Part shown: positions 17,213 to 24,930 of the stretch, one piece after another | Layout of the letters: every line of letters starts with the position of its first letter | Position numbering within the stretch: position 1 is the stretch's first letter | Source: an uncultured Oscillospiraceae bacterium | GTDB lineage: Bacteria; Bacillota; Clostridia; Oscillospirales; Oscillospiraceae | Length of the DNA stretch: 64,000 nucleotides | NCBI GenBank assembly: GCA_934646185.1 | Contig: CAKUEH010000008.1 | Location: 38,947 to 102,946 of the forward strand | Direction of reading: 5' to 3' | The notes under the pieces: model-generated | Told to the model about the DNA's origin: nothing | The model's database searches: none | The model's input: the letters and a program-made list of their open reading frames with translations, nothing else | Program-made: the position numbers and the translations under genes

Positions 17213-17335
17213 ATGAAAAAGGTGTTTTATTTCGCAATACCGCTGCTTTTACTTTCGGCAGCCGGTCTGATTCTTTTGTGCAAGCGCCTGACCGGAAGAA
17301 CCGGGCTTGCTTGTTTGGACGATTCTGACCTGTGA
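17213..17335 (+). CDS. 40-residue membrane protein before virD4
   Basis: A small frame with one membrane segment (FAIPLLLLSAAGLILLC, about 7-23) and a short cytoplasmic tail ending in CLDDSDL. GGAGG is 12 nt upstream, slightly long. Its stop overlaps the GTG of virD4 (GTGA at 17332-17335), which indicates translational coupling and supports a real gene. Small hydrophobic frames at this place are usual in such ICEs; no function is known. Confidence 0.65.
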   Translation: MKKVFYFAIPLLLLSAAGLILLCKRLTGRTGLACLDDSDL

Positions 17336-19089
17336 CACATAAGAAAAAATCATTCCGCAGCGCCGCCCCAGTGTGGGCGGCGTTTGCTGTACCCATCGTC
17401 TGGCTGGCCGTGCTGATGGCAGGCTGCTACACGCCCGGAATGACTATCTTTGACCTTGCCGCGCAATTCTCTGAAGTGACCAGAACGCCCTTTGCGCTGC
17501 ACTGGACGCCATACACGATGAAGTTTATCGGCATCTTTTTACTGCTCTATGGCGGCGCGATTCTGTTCTATTACACAGGACAAAAGAATATGCGGCCCGG
17601 CGAGGAACATGGCTCCGCGTCGTGGGGCAGTGTCCGGGAGCTGGACAAGAAGTACCGCGACAAGGATGCAGGCAAAAATGTCATTCTGACCCAACACCTG
17701 CAAATGAGTATGAACGGCAAGCTTCATCGCAGAAACCTGTTGCAGATCATCGTCGGCGGTTCCGGTTCGGGCAAGACGCGGTTCCTTGCAAAACCGAATC
17801 TTATGCTTGCCAATGCGAGTTTTATCGTCACTGACCCAAAGGGGGAAATGCTCCGTGCCGTCGGAAATCTGTTTCTGGAGGAAGGTTATGTTCTGCGCGT
17901 TTTTGACCTGATCGACCCGTCAAAATCGGACTGCTACAACCCCTTTTGCTATATCCGCAAGGATGCGGACGTGTTCAAATTGATCGATAATTTCATCAAA
18001 AATACCACTCCAAAGGGTGCAAAAGCAAACGATCCGTTCTGGGAGAAGTCGGAAACAGCACTTGACGCCGCGCTCATGCTCTATCTGCTCCACGAAGCGC
18101 CGTCCGAAGATCAGAACATGGAAACCATTCTCTATATGATCGAAAACGGCGGTGCAAAGGAAGAAGATGACGACTATCAATCTCCGCTCGATCTGCTCTT
18201 TGAAGCCTTGGAGGAAGAACAGCCCGACCACATTGCCGTGCGGCAATACCATATTTTCAAGCAAGCCGCGGGCAAGACCGCAAAATCGATCTTGGTGAGC
18301 GCGGCTGTGCGGCTTGCATCGTTCACGCTGCCAGAAATCCAGCGCATCACCGCCAGCGACGATATGGAGCTTGGTAAGCTGGGCGAACGCAAGCAAGCCA
18401 TCTTCTGCATCATTCCGGACAGCAATGACGCATCGCTCAATTTCCTCGTCGGTATGCTCTACACGCAGGCATTTCAGGAGCTTTATTATCAGGCGGACAA
18501 GGTGCATCAAGGCTCTTTGCCGGTTCCGGTCCGTCTGATGTTCGATGAATTTGCAAACGTGGCCTTGCCCGACGGCTATGCCCGGTTGCAGGCAACTATG
18601 CGCTCCAGAAACATTATGTCAACTATCATCCTGCAAAACATTTCGCAGCTCAAAGCACTGTTCAAGGATGATTGGGAGGGCATCATCGGCAACGCGGATA
18701 GCTTCATCTATCTCGGCGGCAACGAGCAAAGCACACACAAGTACATTTCGGAGCTGCTTGGAAAAGAAACAATCGATACGAAAACGTCAAGCCAGAGCAA
18801 AGGCCGGAACGGTTCGTTCAGTCAGAATTTCCAACAGACTGGGCGCGAGCTTATGACGCCGGACGAGGTGCGGCGGCTTGACAACAAGAACGCAATCGCC
18901 CTGATCCGCGGCGAGAAACCGGTCATTGACGAGAAGTATGACATTCTGAAACACCCGAATATCCACCGCACGGAGGACGGCGGCGCGCCGCCGTATCTCC
19001 ACACGCCGCTGCGCGCATTCGCGGCGGACGATCTCTCATTCCCCATTGAAAACATTGACGATATTGTAATTTTGGAGGAATTTACATGA
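17332..19089 (+). CDS. virD4: VirD4/TraG-type coupling protein
   Basis: A 585-residue membrane ATPase with two N-terminal membrane segments (about 14-34 and 62-82), Walker A GGSGSGKTRF near residue 142 and Walker B LMFDEFANVAL near 403, followed by the arginine-finger-like MRSRNI stretch. Coupling proteins connect the relaxase-DNA complex to the type IV channel and pump DNA. The start is GTG 17332. The end overlaps the next gene (ATGA at 19086-19089). Confidence 0.93.
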   Translation: MTHKKKSFRSAAPVWAAFAVPIVWLAVLMAGCYTPGMTIFDLAAQFSEVTRTPFALHWTPYTMKFIGIFLLLYGGAILFYYTGQKNMRPGEEHGSASWGSVRELDKKYRDKDAGKNVILTQHLQMSMNGKLHRRNLLQIIVGGSGSGKTRFLAKPNLMLANASFIVTDPKGEMLRAVGNLFLEEGYVLRVFDLIDPSKSDCYNPFCYIRKDADVFKLIDNFIKNTTPKGAKANDPFWEKSETALDAALMLYLLHEAPSEDQNMETILYMIENGGAKEEDDDYQSPLDLLFEALEEEQPDHIAVRQYHIFKQAAGKTAKSILVSAAVRLASFTLPEIQRITASDDMELGKLGERKQAIFCIIPDSNDASLNFLVGMLYTQAFQELYYQADKVHQGSLPVPVRLMFDEFANVALPDGYARLQATMRSRNIMSTIILQNISQLKALFKDDWEGIIGNADSFIYLGGNEQSTHKYISELLGKETIDTKTSSQSKGRNGSFSQNFQQTGRELMTPDEVRRLDNKNAIALIRGEKPVIDEKYDILKHPNIHRTEDGGAPPYLHTPLRAFAADDLSFPIENIDDIVILEEFT

Positions 19090-19409
19090 AACATGAATTA
19101 ACCCCGCGGCGCAAGGAGCGCCGCATTATGGCCGTCTGGACAAGTCTTGTGATGACAACAGCGCTGTTCACGACCTCGGCATTTGCGGCTGACAGCGATC
19201 CGCTGACCATCGTGAACAATCTTTCCGATTTTATCTTTTCCTGCATTAAGGCAATCGGCATTATCATCCTCGGCTGGGGCGTTGTGCAGCTCGGTATGTC
19301 CGTGCAGTCGCACGACGCGACGCAGAGAACGCAGGGTGTTCTTTGCCTGTTCGGTGGTCTGCTGATTGCGTTTGCAAAAGAAATCCTGACGGCGATCGGT
19401 GTGGTGTAA
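19086..19409 (+). CDS. VirB2/TrbC-like small membrane protein, pilin-like
   Basis: A 107-residue protein with a long signal-like N-terminus (cleavage near AFA-AD about residue 35) and two hydrophobic helices (FIFSCIKAIGIIILGWGVV and GVLCLFGGLLIAFAKEIL). This two-helix form is that of VirB2/TrbC pilin or channel proteins of Gram-positive type IV systems. It follows virD4 directly and ends at a bidirectional hairpin, after which a toxin-antitoxin pair lies on the opposite strand. Confidence 0.75.
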   Translation: MKHELTPRRKERRIMAVWTSLVMTTALFTTSAFAADSDPLTIVNNLSDFIFSCIKAIGIIILGWGVVQLGMSVQSHDATQRTQGVLCLFGGLLIAFAKEILTAIGVV

Positions 19410-19416
19410 GCAAAAG

Positions 19417-19443
19417 AAATGCGCCCCGACTTGGGACGCATTT
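19417..19443. terminator. Bidirectional hairpin between the pilin-like gene and the RelE gene
   Basis: AAATGCGCCCC and GGGACGCATTT pair around GACTT with one mismatch, followed by TTATT on the plus strand. It separates convergent genes. Its outer GCG...CGC arms resemble the seven-copy palindrome and the hairpin at 21003. Confidence 0.65.
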
Positions 19444-19449
19444 TATTAC

Positions 19450-19785
19450 CTACATTTTCATATTTTGCAGCGCAGTCCTCTGATCCCGCCGACCATACAC
19501 AACCGCTGTGATTTGGACTTTCTTCTGCTCCTCATTGACCCAGAAATAGACAAGATAATTCTTGACCGGCATTTTGCGGATACCCGCGCTGTGCCAAGGT
19601 TCTTCTTCCGTCAGCGCGACCCGATTTGGAAGCGTGGAAAGGGATAGGATTTCCTTTTCCAGCGTGTCCAACATCCGGATCGCCGTCCGTTTTTCCTGCA
19701 AATCCTCGGCAATATAGCGGATGATCTCTTGAAGCTGGCGCTGTGCCGGTTCTGTGATCTTTACTTCATACTGTTCCACACTCAA
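19450..19785 (-). CDS. RelE/ParE family toxin
   Basis: A 111-residue protein with the RelE fold pattern: YEVKITEPAQRQLQEIIRYIAEDL, LDTLEKEILSLSTLPNRV, then IRKMPVKNYLVYFWVNEEQKKVQITAVVYGRRD. RelE-like toxins cleave mRNA at the ribosome; ParE-like ones act on gyrase, and the class cannot be fixed here. Its start overlaps the antitoxin stop by 4 nt. The module lies opposite to the conjugation genes and probably stabilises the ICE. Confidence 0.9.
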   Translation of the reverse strand: MSVEQYEVKITEPAQRQLQEIIRYIAEDLQEKRTAIRMLDTLEKEILSLSTLPNRVALTEEEPWHSAGIRKMPVKNYLVYFWVNEEQKKVQITAVVYGRRDQRTALQNMKM

Positions 19786-20081
19786 AGTCCTCTGCGCAGG
19801 TCTGCAAAGACTTCGGATGCGTCACGGGAACGGTCAGCCTTTGCAGCGTTCAGGCCAGTTTGCATCATAGCGTTAAATTCCGCGTCCGTCATTTCATCAC
19901 GGGCGACCGGCGCAGACGGCAAGACCAGAGAAAATGGGATTCCGTTTCTGTAAATGATCTGCTTATACAGGGCATTGATGACAACCGACGCGGGAACACC
20001 GAGCCGATCCAAAATCCCCTCTGCCTGCTCTTTTACATCCGGCTCCACACGGGCCATGACATTTGCGGTTCTTGTAGCCAA
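19782..20081 (-). CDS. RelB/DinJ-type antitoxin
   Basis: A 99-residue protein with a ribbon-helix-helix N-terminus (NVMARVEPDVKEQAEGILDRLGV, SVVINALYKQII) and an acidic C-terminal toxin-binding part. The TTG at 20079-20081 is the start: AAAGGAGG lies 8 nt upstream, whereas the longer open frame has no such site. A strong promoter and a palindrome precede it, so autoregulation is likely. Confidence 0.88.
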   Translation of the reverse strand: MATRTANVMARVEPDVKEQAEGILDRLGVPASVVINALYKQIIYRNGIPFSLVLPSAPVARDEMTDAEFNAMMQTGLNAAKADRSRDASEVFADLRRGL

Positions 20082-20103
20082 ATGAATCGCCTCCTTTGTC
20101 ATT

Positions 20104-20132
20104 AGTATATACGAATGTACTGCAAATTGCAA
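20104..20132 (-). promoter_or_regulatory. Promoter of the RelB-RelE module
   Basis: On the minus strand, -35 TTGCAA (20127-20132), a 17-nt spacer and -10 TATACT (20104-20109). Confidence 0.7.
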
Positions 20133-20135
20133 TAC
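20117..20135. promoter_or_regulatory. Probable antitoxin operator
   Basis: GTACTGCAA-A-TTGCAATAC is an inverted repeat with one mismatch that covers the -35 element of the toxin-antitoxin promoter, the usual place for autorepression by a ribbon-helix-helix antitoxin. Confidence 0.6.
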
Positions 20136-20162
20136 ATTTTTCAAGATCGGAGATGAAACCAT

Positions 20163-21002
20163 GTGAGTGACAACTGGGTCGTATCGACCCTTGAAGATGC
20201 TTTAAGCAACTGGAATGACAAGCTGACTGAAATCTGGTCACTTGTTTCACAAACACCTGAGAGCTTTCGCGGTGGCGAAATCTGGACGGTTATTGTCAGC
20301 ATCCACAACGCGCTGGTAGGCTTCGGCTATGGCCTGCTGGTGTTATTTTTTGCAATGGGCGTGTTCCGCTCGGCGGCCAGCTTCCGCGAATTGCAGCGAC
20401 CGGAATTTGCCCTGCGGCACTTTATCCGGTTTTTACTTGCAAAGGTTGCGGTCGGCTCGTCGCTGGAGCTGATAACCGCCATCTACAAAATCTGCGGCGG
20501 CGTAGTCAGCACCGTCATGGGTGGCATTGGTGCTGCAATTTCCACGACGGCGACACTTCCAGACAAGATCGTAGAAGCCATTGAAGATGTGAGCTTTCTG
20601 GAGTCTATTCCGCTCTGGCTGGTATCGCTGTTAGGCAGCTTGCTGATAACCGTCCTGTCCTTTATGCTGATCCTGACCGTCTATGGCCGCTTTTTCAAAA
20701 TCTTTATCTATACCGCGATTGCACCGCTTCCGTTGGCATCGTTCGCCGGAGAAGCGACTCCGCGCACGGGGCAGACATTCCTGAAAAGCTATGTCGGCGT
20801 GTGTATGGAGGGCGCGGTCATTGTGCTGTCCTGCGTGATCTATTCCGCTTTTTTATCTGGTGGAAGTTCGGCGCTGGATGAATCGCTTCTAGCCGTCACA
20901 ATGGTCTGGCAATACATCGGACAGCTCATGTTCAATATGCTGGTGCTGACCGGCCTTGTCAAAGGGTCTGACCGGCTGGTGCATGAAATGCTTGGTGCAT
21001 AA
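20163..21002 (+). CDS. VirB6/TrbL-like polytopic conjugation protein
   Basis: A 279-residue protein with about five or six membrane segments, among them NALVGFGYGLLVLFFAMGVF, FLESIPLWLVSLLGSLLITV and MLILTVYGRFFKIFIYTAIA followed by the conserved APLPLASFAGE and FLKSYVGVCMEGAVIVL. This is the pattern of VirB6-like channel proteins of Tn1549-type ICEs. GTG 20163 is taken as start, with GGAGATG upstream. It ends at a perfect 14-bp hairpin. Confidence 0.85.
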   Translation: MSDNWVVSTLEDALSNWNDKLTEIWSLVSQTPESFRGGEIWTVIVSIHNALVGFGYGLLVLFFAMGVFRSAASFRELQRPEFALRHFIRFLLAKVAVGSSLELITAIYKICGGVVSTVMGGIGAAISTTATLPDKIVEAIEDVSFLESIPLWLVSLLGSLLITVLSFMLILTVYGRFFKIFIYTAIAPLPLASFAGEATPRTGQTFLKSYVGVCMEGAVIVLSCVIYSAFLSGGSSALDESLLAVTMVWQYIGQLMFNMLVLTGLVKGSDRLVHEMLGA

Positions 21003-21035
21003 AAGAATTGCGTCCCAAGTCGGGACGCAATTCTT
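21003..21035. terminator. Bidirectional terminator hairpin
   Basis: AAGAATTGCGTCCC and GGGACGCAATTCTT pair perfectly (14 bp) around AAGTC between two convergent genes; T-rich sequence follows on the plus strand. Confidence 0.8.
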
Positions 21036-21044
21036 TCTGACTGT

Positions 21045-21386
21045 TCAGAGAAATTCCAGTGTCCTGGATTCGCCTGGCTTCAGGTCCTTTGTGTAGTGGT
21101 GTATCAGCTCCGCCATGATCCGTTCTTCTCGTTTCTGGCGAATGTAGCGGATTGTCCAGCATAAGACGAAGAACAGCACGCAGGCAATGAAGATCAAAAT
21201 GCAGACTGTTCGGTGTGCTTCCGCCCAGCGCGGCCAGAACAGCTTTGTTGCTACAAAGTAGCAGCCAAGCGGAAACAGACGTAATTTCCAGAGGATACGA
21301 ACGACGATTGGCAGGCTGAGAATCACAAGTGCAACGATCAAAAGTTGGTGTCCGATGGTACGGAATAGAGGTAATGCAGAAGCCAT
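21045..21386 (-). CDS. Small membrane protein of unknown function
   Basis: A 113-residue protein with three hydrophobic segments (HQLLIVALVILSLPIVV, FPLGCYFVATKLF, TVCILIFIACVLFFVLC) and a charged C-terminal tail. It is on the opposite strand to the conjugation genes and has its own promoter and a ribosome binding site (AGGAGAG). An ICE exclusion or regulatory role is conceivable but nothing in the sequence proves it. Confidence 0.65.
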   Translation of the reverse strand: MASALPLFRTIGHQLLIVALVILSLPIVVRILWKLRLFPLGCYFVATKLFWPRWAEAHRTVCILIFIACVLFFVLCWTIRYIRQKREERIMAELIHHYTKDLKPGESRTLEFL

Positions 21387-21420
21387 AATATCTCTCCTTT
21401 TTTAAGTTTTATCCGCAAAT

Positions 21421-21449
21421 ATTATCTCATATACTCATTTTGTTGTCAA
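21421..21449 (-). promoter_or_regulatory. Promoter of the small membrane protein gene
   Basis: On the minus strand, -35 TTGACA (21444-21449), 17-nt spacer and -10 GATAAT (21421-21426). An AT-rich inverted repeat TTTTCAA/TTGAAAA follows upstream at 21451-21472. Confidence 0.65.
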
Positions 21450-21502
21450 ATTTTCAACATTTTTATTGAAAATATTTTTAGTTGGCCCGCGATGCAGGAA
21501 TC

Positions 21503-21531
21503 TTGACCCGCGGCTTAATATGGGGTATAAT
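21503..21531 (+). promoter_or_regulatory. Promoter of the second toxin-antitoxin module
   Basis: -35 TTGACC (21503-21508), 17-nt spacer, -10 TATAAT (21526-21531): close to the SigA consensus. Confidence 0.8.
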
Positions 21532-21556
21532 ATAGCCACAGAAAGGAGCTGACGCT

Positions 21557-21814
21557 ATGAGCATCATCCCAATGCGGGACCTGAAAAATACCGTTGAGGT
21601 CGAGCGCCGCTGCGCAGAAGAAAACGGCCCGGTCTATGTCACGAAAAACGGCTATGGCCGGCTGGTCGTGATGGACATTGAGTATTACGAGCGCACCATG
21701 CAGAAGATGGCTGAAGCAAAGGCGGTGCTGGATGGGCTGGCCGATGTGAAGGCCGGAAAGGTCGTTGACGGAAAAGCAGCGATCCAGAATATCAGGAGCG
21801 GATATGGAATCTAA
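21557..21814 (+). CDS. Phd/YefM-type antitoxin
   Basis: An 85-residue protein with the Phd fold pattern MSIIPMRDLKNTVEVERRC, GPVYVTKNGYGRLVVMDIEYYE and a C-terminal helical toxin-binding tail. Such antitoxins bind their promoter as dimers and neutralise RelE/ParE toxins. AGAAAGGAG lies upstream of the ATG. The 3' end overlaps the toxin gene. Confidence 0.9.
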   Translation: MSIIPMRDLKNTVEVERRCAEENGPVYVTKNGYGRLVVMDIEYYERTMQKMAEAKAVLDGLADVKAGKVVDGKAAIQNIRSGYGI

Positions 21815-22136
21815 GTATTCGTATTTGCTGACGCAAAAGGCTGAGGCCGACTTGGATAGCATTGTTTCCTATCTTTCGCTGGAGCTGTCAAATCCAAAAG
21901 CGGCATCCGACTTTGTAGACAAATTGCAGGCTGTGATCGAGGAGACACTGCTGTTCCCGCTGAGCGGTTCTCTGGTCAACAATGAGTTTCTTCCCGACAC
22001 GGCGGTCCGGAAAAAGGTGATTGGAAATTATGTGATGTACTATCTTCCGGACACGGAGCAGCACATCATCTATATTCTCCGGCTTATCTATGGCCGCCGG
22101 AGCGTCGAGGAAATTTTAAGACAGTTGGAAATCTAA
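21804..22136 (+). CDS. RelE/ParE family toxin
   Basis: A 110-residue protein: YSYLLTQKAEADLDSIVSYLS, a helical stretch with KLQAVIEETLLFPLSG, then the strand-rich end KKVIGNYVMYYLPDTEQHIIYILRLIYGRRS. This is the usual RelE/ParE layout. ATG 21804 overlaps the antitoxin by 11 nt. With the first module this ICE has two independent addiction pairs. Confidence 0.9.
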   Translation: MESKYSYLLTQKAEADLDSIVSYLSLELSNPKAASDFVDKLQAVIEETLLFPLSGSLVNNEFLPDTAVRKKVIGNYVMYYLPDTEQHIIYILRLIYGRRSVEEILRQLEI

Positions 22137-22143
22137 TATCGGC

Positions 22144-22191
22144 ATATTGGAAAAGCGCGTTGCCCATCTTGGGCGACGCGCTTTTCCATAT
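22144..22191 (+). terminator. Long hairpin after the toxin gene
   Basis: ATATTGGAAAAGCGCGT plus GCCCA pairs with TGGGC plus ACGCGCTTTTCCATAT around TCT, with small mismatches, about 20 pairs. It separates the toxin-antitoxin module from prgI. Confidence 0.7.
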
Positions 22192-22219
22192 CTATTTCAT
22201 AAGAAAGAAGGTAATCCAT

Positions 22220-22564
22220 ATCGAAGTCAAAATTCCAAAAGAAATCCGTGCGCACCGGGAAACGATCTTTTTCGGTCTGTCTGCGCGGCAGTTTATTTGT
22301 GCAATTCTGGCCGTCGGTCTGGCGGCTGGCATCTATCTCGGCTTGGGCGGCATCATCGGCAAAGAAGCCGCAAGCTGGCTTTGTCTGCTGGTGGCTGCGC
22401 CGGTTGCAATCGCCGGGTTCTTCCATTACAACGGCATGAGCTTAGAACAGTTTCTTTGGGCGTTCATCAAGTCTGAAATCCTGTGCGCAGGCCCGCGCCG
22501 GTTTGATTCCGTGAATCTGCATGAGGAAGTCTTTGCAAGCATTATGGAGGGCGCGCTGGAATGA
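22220..22564 (+). CDS. PrgI family conjugation protein with a probable ATC start
   Basis: The protein begins EVKIPKEIRAHRETIFFGLS, the characteristic PrgI N-terminus, has two membrane segments (QFICAILAVGLAAGIYLGL and ASWLCLLVAAPVAIAGFF) and ends in SIMEGALE, about 114 residues. PrgI-like proteins are small membrane parts (VirB3-like) encoded directly before VirB4. AGAAGG (22206-22211) is 8 nt upstream of ATC 22220-22222, where an ATG would be expected. The only upstream ATG in frame (22160) lies inside the preceding hairpin and adds foreign residues. The stop overlaps virB4 by 4 nt. Confidence 0.8.
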   Translation: MEVKIPKEIRAHRETIFFGLSARQFICAILAVGLAAGIYLGLGGIIGKEAASWLCLLVAAPVAIAGFFHYNGMSLEQFLWAFIKSEILCAGPRRFDSVNLHEEVFASIMEGALE

Positions 22565-24891
22565 TGAAATCCCTGTTGGCTGCCAACCGCAGCGAGAAAG
22601 ATTCTTTTCGGGTTCCGCACAGTGTCCAACAGTCTATCCCCATTCGCCGCATCTTCACGGACGGTATCTGGCAGGTCGGACAGAAGTACAGTAAAACATG
22701 GCGCTTTTCGGATATTAACTATGCTGCATCCTCGTTGGATGACCGGCGCAGTATTTTTCGTTCGTATGGTGCTGTTTTGAACAGTTTACCGACCGACGCG
22801 ACTGCAAAAATCACGATCATCAACCGCCGCCTGAATCCGGTTGACTTTCAGCGCACAATGCTCATGCCGGAATGTAACGACGGCCTTGATTATTACCGTG
22901 GAGAATACAACCAGATCATTCTGGATAAGGCTGCGGAAAGCAACAATCTGGTGCAGGAAAAGTACATCACGCTGTCTATCGGTCTGCGAAAGATCGAGCA
23001 GACCCGCGCATATTTCAGGCGCGTCGATACCAACCTGTCCGCCAGTTTCGGGCGGCTGGATTCCGGGGCCTACGCCATTTCCTGCGCTGACCGGCTGCGG
23101 CTCCTGCATGACTTCTTCCGACCTGGCGAAGAAGCGTCTTTCCGGTTTGACCTGTCCGCGAACATCAAGCGCGGCATCGACTTCCGCGACCTGATCTGCC
23201 CGGACGGGCTGCAATTCCGCGCCGGGTATTTTGAAATGGGCGGCAAGTTTGGGCGCGTGCTTTTTATGCGCGACTACGCATCTTTTATCAGCGACGAAAT
23301 GATAAAAGACCTGTCTGATTTTTCCCGAAATCTGCTGCTGTCCATTGACATTCTTCCGATTCCCACCGAAGAAGCGGTACGCGAGGTGCAAAGCCGAATC
23401 CTCGGCGTGGAAACGGATATAACCCGCTGGCAGCAAAGGCAAAACCGGCAGAACAATTTCACCGCAACCGTGCCGTATGACTTGGAGCAAATGCGCACGG
23501 AATCGAAAGACCTGCTGGAAGATCTGACCGCCCGCGACCAGCGGCTCATGTTCGCCTGTGTGACGCTCGTACACATTGCCGATACGCTGGAGCAACTTGA
23601 CGCAGATACGCAGACCTTACAGTCTATTGCGCAAGAGAAATTATGCGGATTCTCCGTTCTCCGCTACCAGCAAGAAGATGGCTTGAATACGGTTCTTCCG
23701 TATGGCCTGCGGCGGATCCACGCGCTGAGAACGCTCACGACAGAGAGCTGCGCCGTTCTCATGCCGTTCCGCGCACAGGAAATTCAAGACCCCGGCGGCC
23801 TTTATTATGGCGTCAATGCGATTTCAAAAAATCTTCTGATCTGTGACCGCAAGCGGCTCATTTCCCCGCACGCTTTTTACTTAGGCGTGTCCGGTTCGGG
23901 CAAATCTGTGGCAATGAAAAATACCATCGCAAACGTCGCGCTGTCTACGAACGACGACATTATCATCATCGACGCAGAACGTGAATATGCACCTATCGCG
24001 CGGGCGCTGAGCGGCGAAGTCATCGAAATCTCTCCGAACAGCCAGCACCATATCAATCCGCTTGACCTGCAAGACGGCTATGAGGACGGCGAGAATCCGA
24101 TTGCAATGAAATCCGAACTCATAACCAGTATCTTGGAGCAGCAAATGGGTGCAGGGTTGCTGTCCGGTTCTCAGAAATCCATTATCGACCGATGCACAGC
24201 CAGCGTCTACCAGAACTATTTCCATGCAAAAGGTGCGCTGCCTATGCCGCTGCTGTCCGATTGGCGCGCGGAGGTGCTGCAACAGCCAGACCCCGAAGCA
24301 CGGGAAATCGCGCTGGCGGCAGAGCTTATCACGGAGGGCAGCTTGAACGTCTTTGCGCACCCGACAAATGTGGACATCAACAACCGGATTGTCGTTCTGG
24401 ATTTGTACGAAATGGGAGAGCAGCTCCGTCCGACCGCGCTCGTTGTGGCATTGGAGGCCATCCAAAACCGCGTCATGGAGAACCGCAAGCGCGGCAAGTA
24501 CACTTGGGTGTTCCTCGACGAAGTGTATTTGTATTTCAAGTACAAATACTCCGGTGAAATTCTCTATCGCGCATGGAAGCGATTCCGTAAATACGGCGCA
24601 GCCTTAACCGCCGCAAGCCAGAACGTAGAGGAATGTCTGAAATCCGAAACGGCACGTCTGATGTTCGCCAACTCCGAATTTCTGCTGCTGTTCAATCAAG
24701 CCGCAACCGACCGCGCAGAGCTGTCGAAGCTGCTTCACATTTCCGATACGCAGCTCAGCTATATCACAAACGCCGAAGCCGGTCACAGTCTGCTGCGCAT
24801 GGGCGGCTCCATCGTGCCTTTCGTCAACACCATTCCGAGAGAAACGGAGTTATACAAATTGATGACGACGACACCTGGGGAAGCATTATAA
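22561..24891 (+). CDS. virB4: VirB4-type conjugation ATPase
   Basis: A 776-residue ATPase with Walker A GVSGSGKSVAMK near residue 441, Walker B YTWVFLDEVYLYF near 650, and the C-terminal QNVEECLKS and FANSEFLLLFNQA motifs of the TraE/VirB4 family. It energises assembly of, and transfer through, the type IV secretion channel. The start ATG 22561 overlaps the prgI stop. It ends 5 nt before palindrome copy 5. Confidence 0.95.
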   Translation: MMKSLLAANRSEKDSFRVPHSVQQSIPIRRIFTDGIWQVGQKYSKTWRFSDINYAASSLDDRRSIFRSYGAVLNSLPTDATAKITIINRRLNPVDFQRTMLMPECNDGLDYYRGEYNQIILDKAAESNNLVQEKYITLSIGLRKIEQTRAYFRRVDTNLSASFGRLDSGAYAISCADRLRLLHDFFRPGEEASFRFDLSANIKRGIDFRDLICPDGLQFRAGYFEMGGKFGRVLFMRDYASFISDEMIKDLSDFSRNLLLSIDILPIPTEEAVREVQSRILGVETDITRWQQRQNRQNNFTATVPYDLEQMRTESKDLLEDLTARDQRLMFACVTLVHIADTLEQLDADTQTLQSIAQEKLCGFSVLRYQQEDGLNTVLPYGLRRIHALRTLTTESCAVLMPFRAQEIQDPGGLYYGVNAISKNLLICDRKRLISPHAFYLGVSGSGKSVAMKNTIANVALSTNDDIIIIDAEREYAPIARALSGEVIEISPNSQHHINPLDLQDGYEDGENPIAMKSELITSILEQQMGAGLLSGSQKSIIDRCTASVYQNYFHAKGALPMPLLSDWRAEVLQQPDPEAREIALAAELITEGSLNVFAHPTNVDINNRIVVLDLYEMGEQLRPTALVVALEAIQNRVMENRKRGKYTWVFLDEVYLYFKYKYSGEILYRAWKRFRKYGAALTAASQNVEECLKSETARLMFANSEFLLLFNQAATDRAELSKLLHISDTQLSYITNAEAGHSLLRMGGSIVPFVNTIPRETELYKLMTTTPGEAL

Positions 24892-24895
24892 ATGC

Positions 24896-24910
24896 GTCTC
24901 ACCGTGAGAC
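24896..24910. repeat. ICE palindrome copy 5
   Basis: GTCTCACCGTGAGAC with AAATGC before and GCAAAT after, between virB4 and the hydrolase gene. No T-tract follows, so a terminator here is unlikely, which favours another role for the repeat. Confidence 0.85.
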
Positions 24911-24930
24911 GCAAATCAGAGGTGATTATT

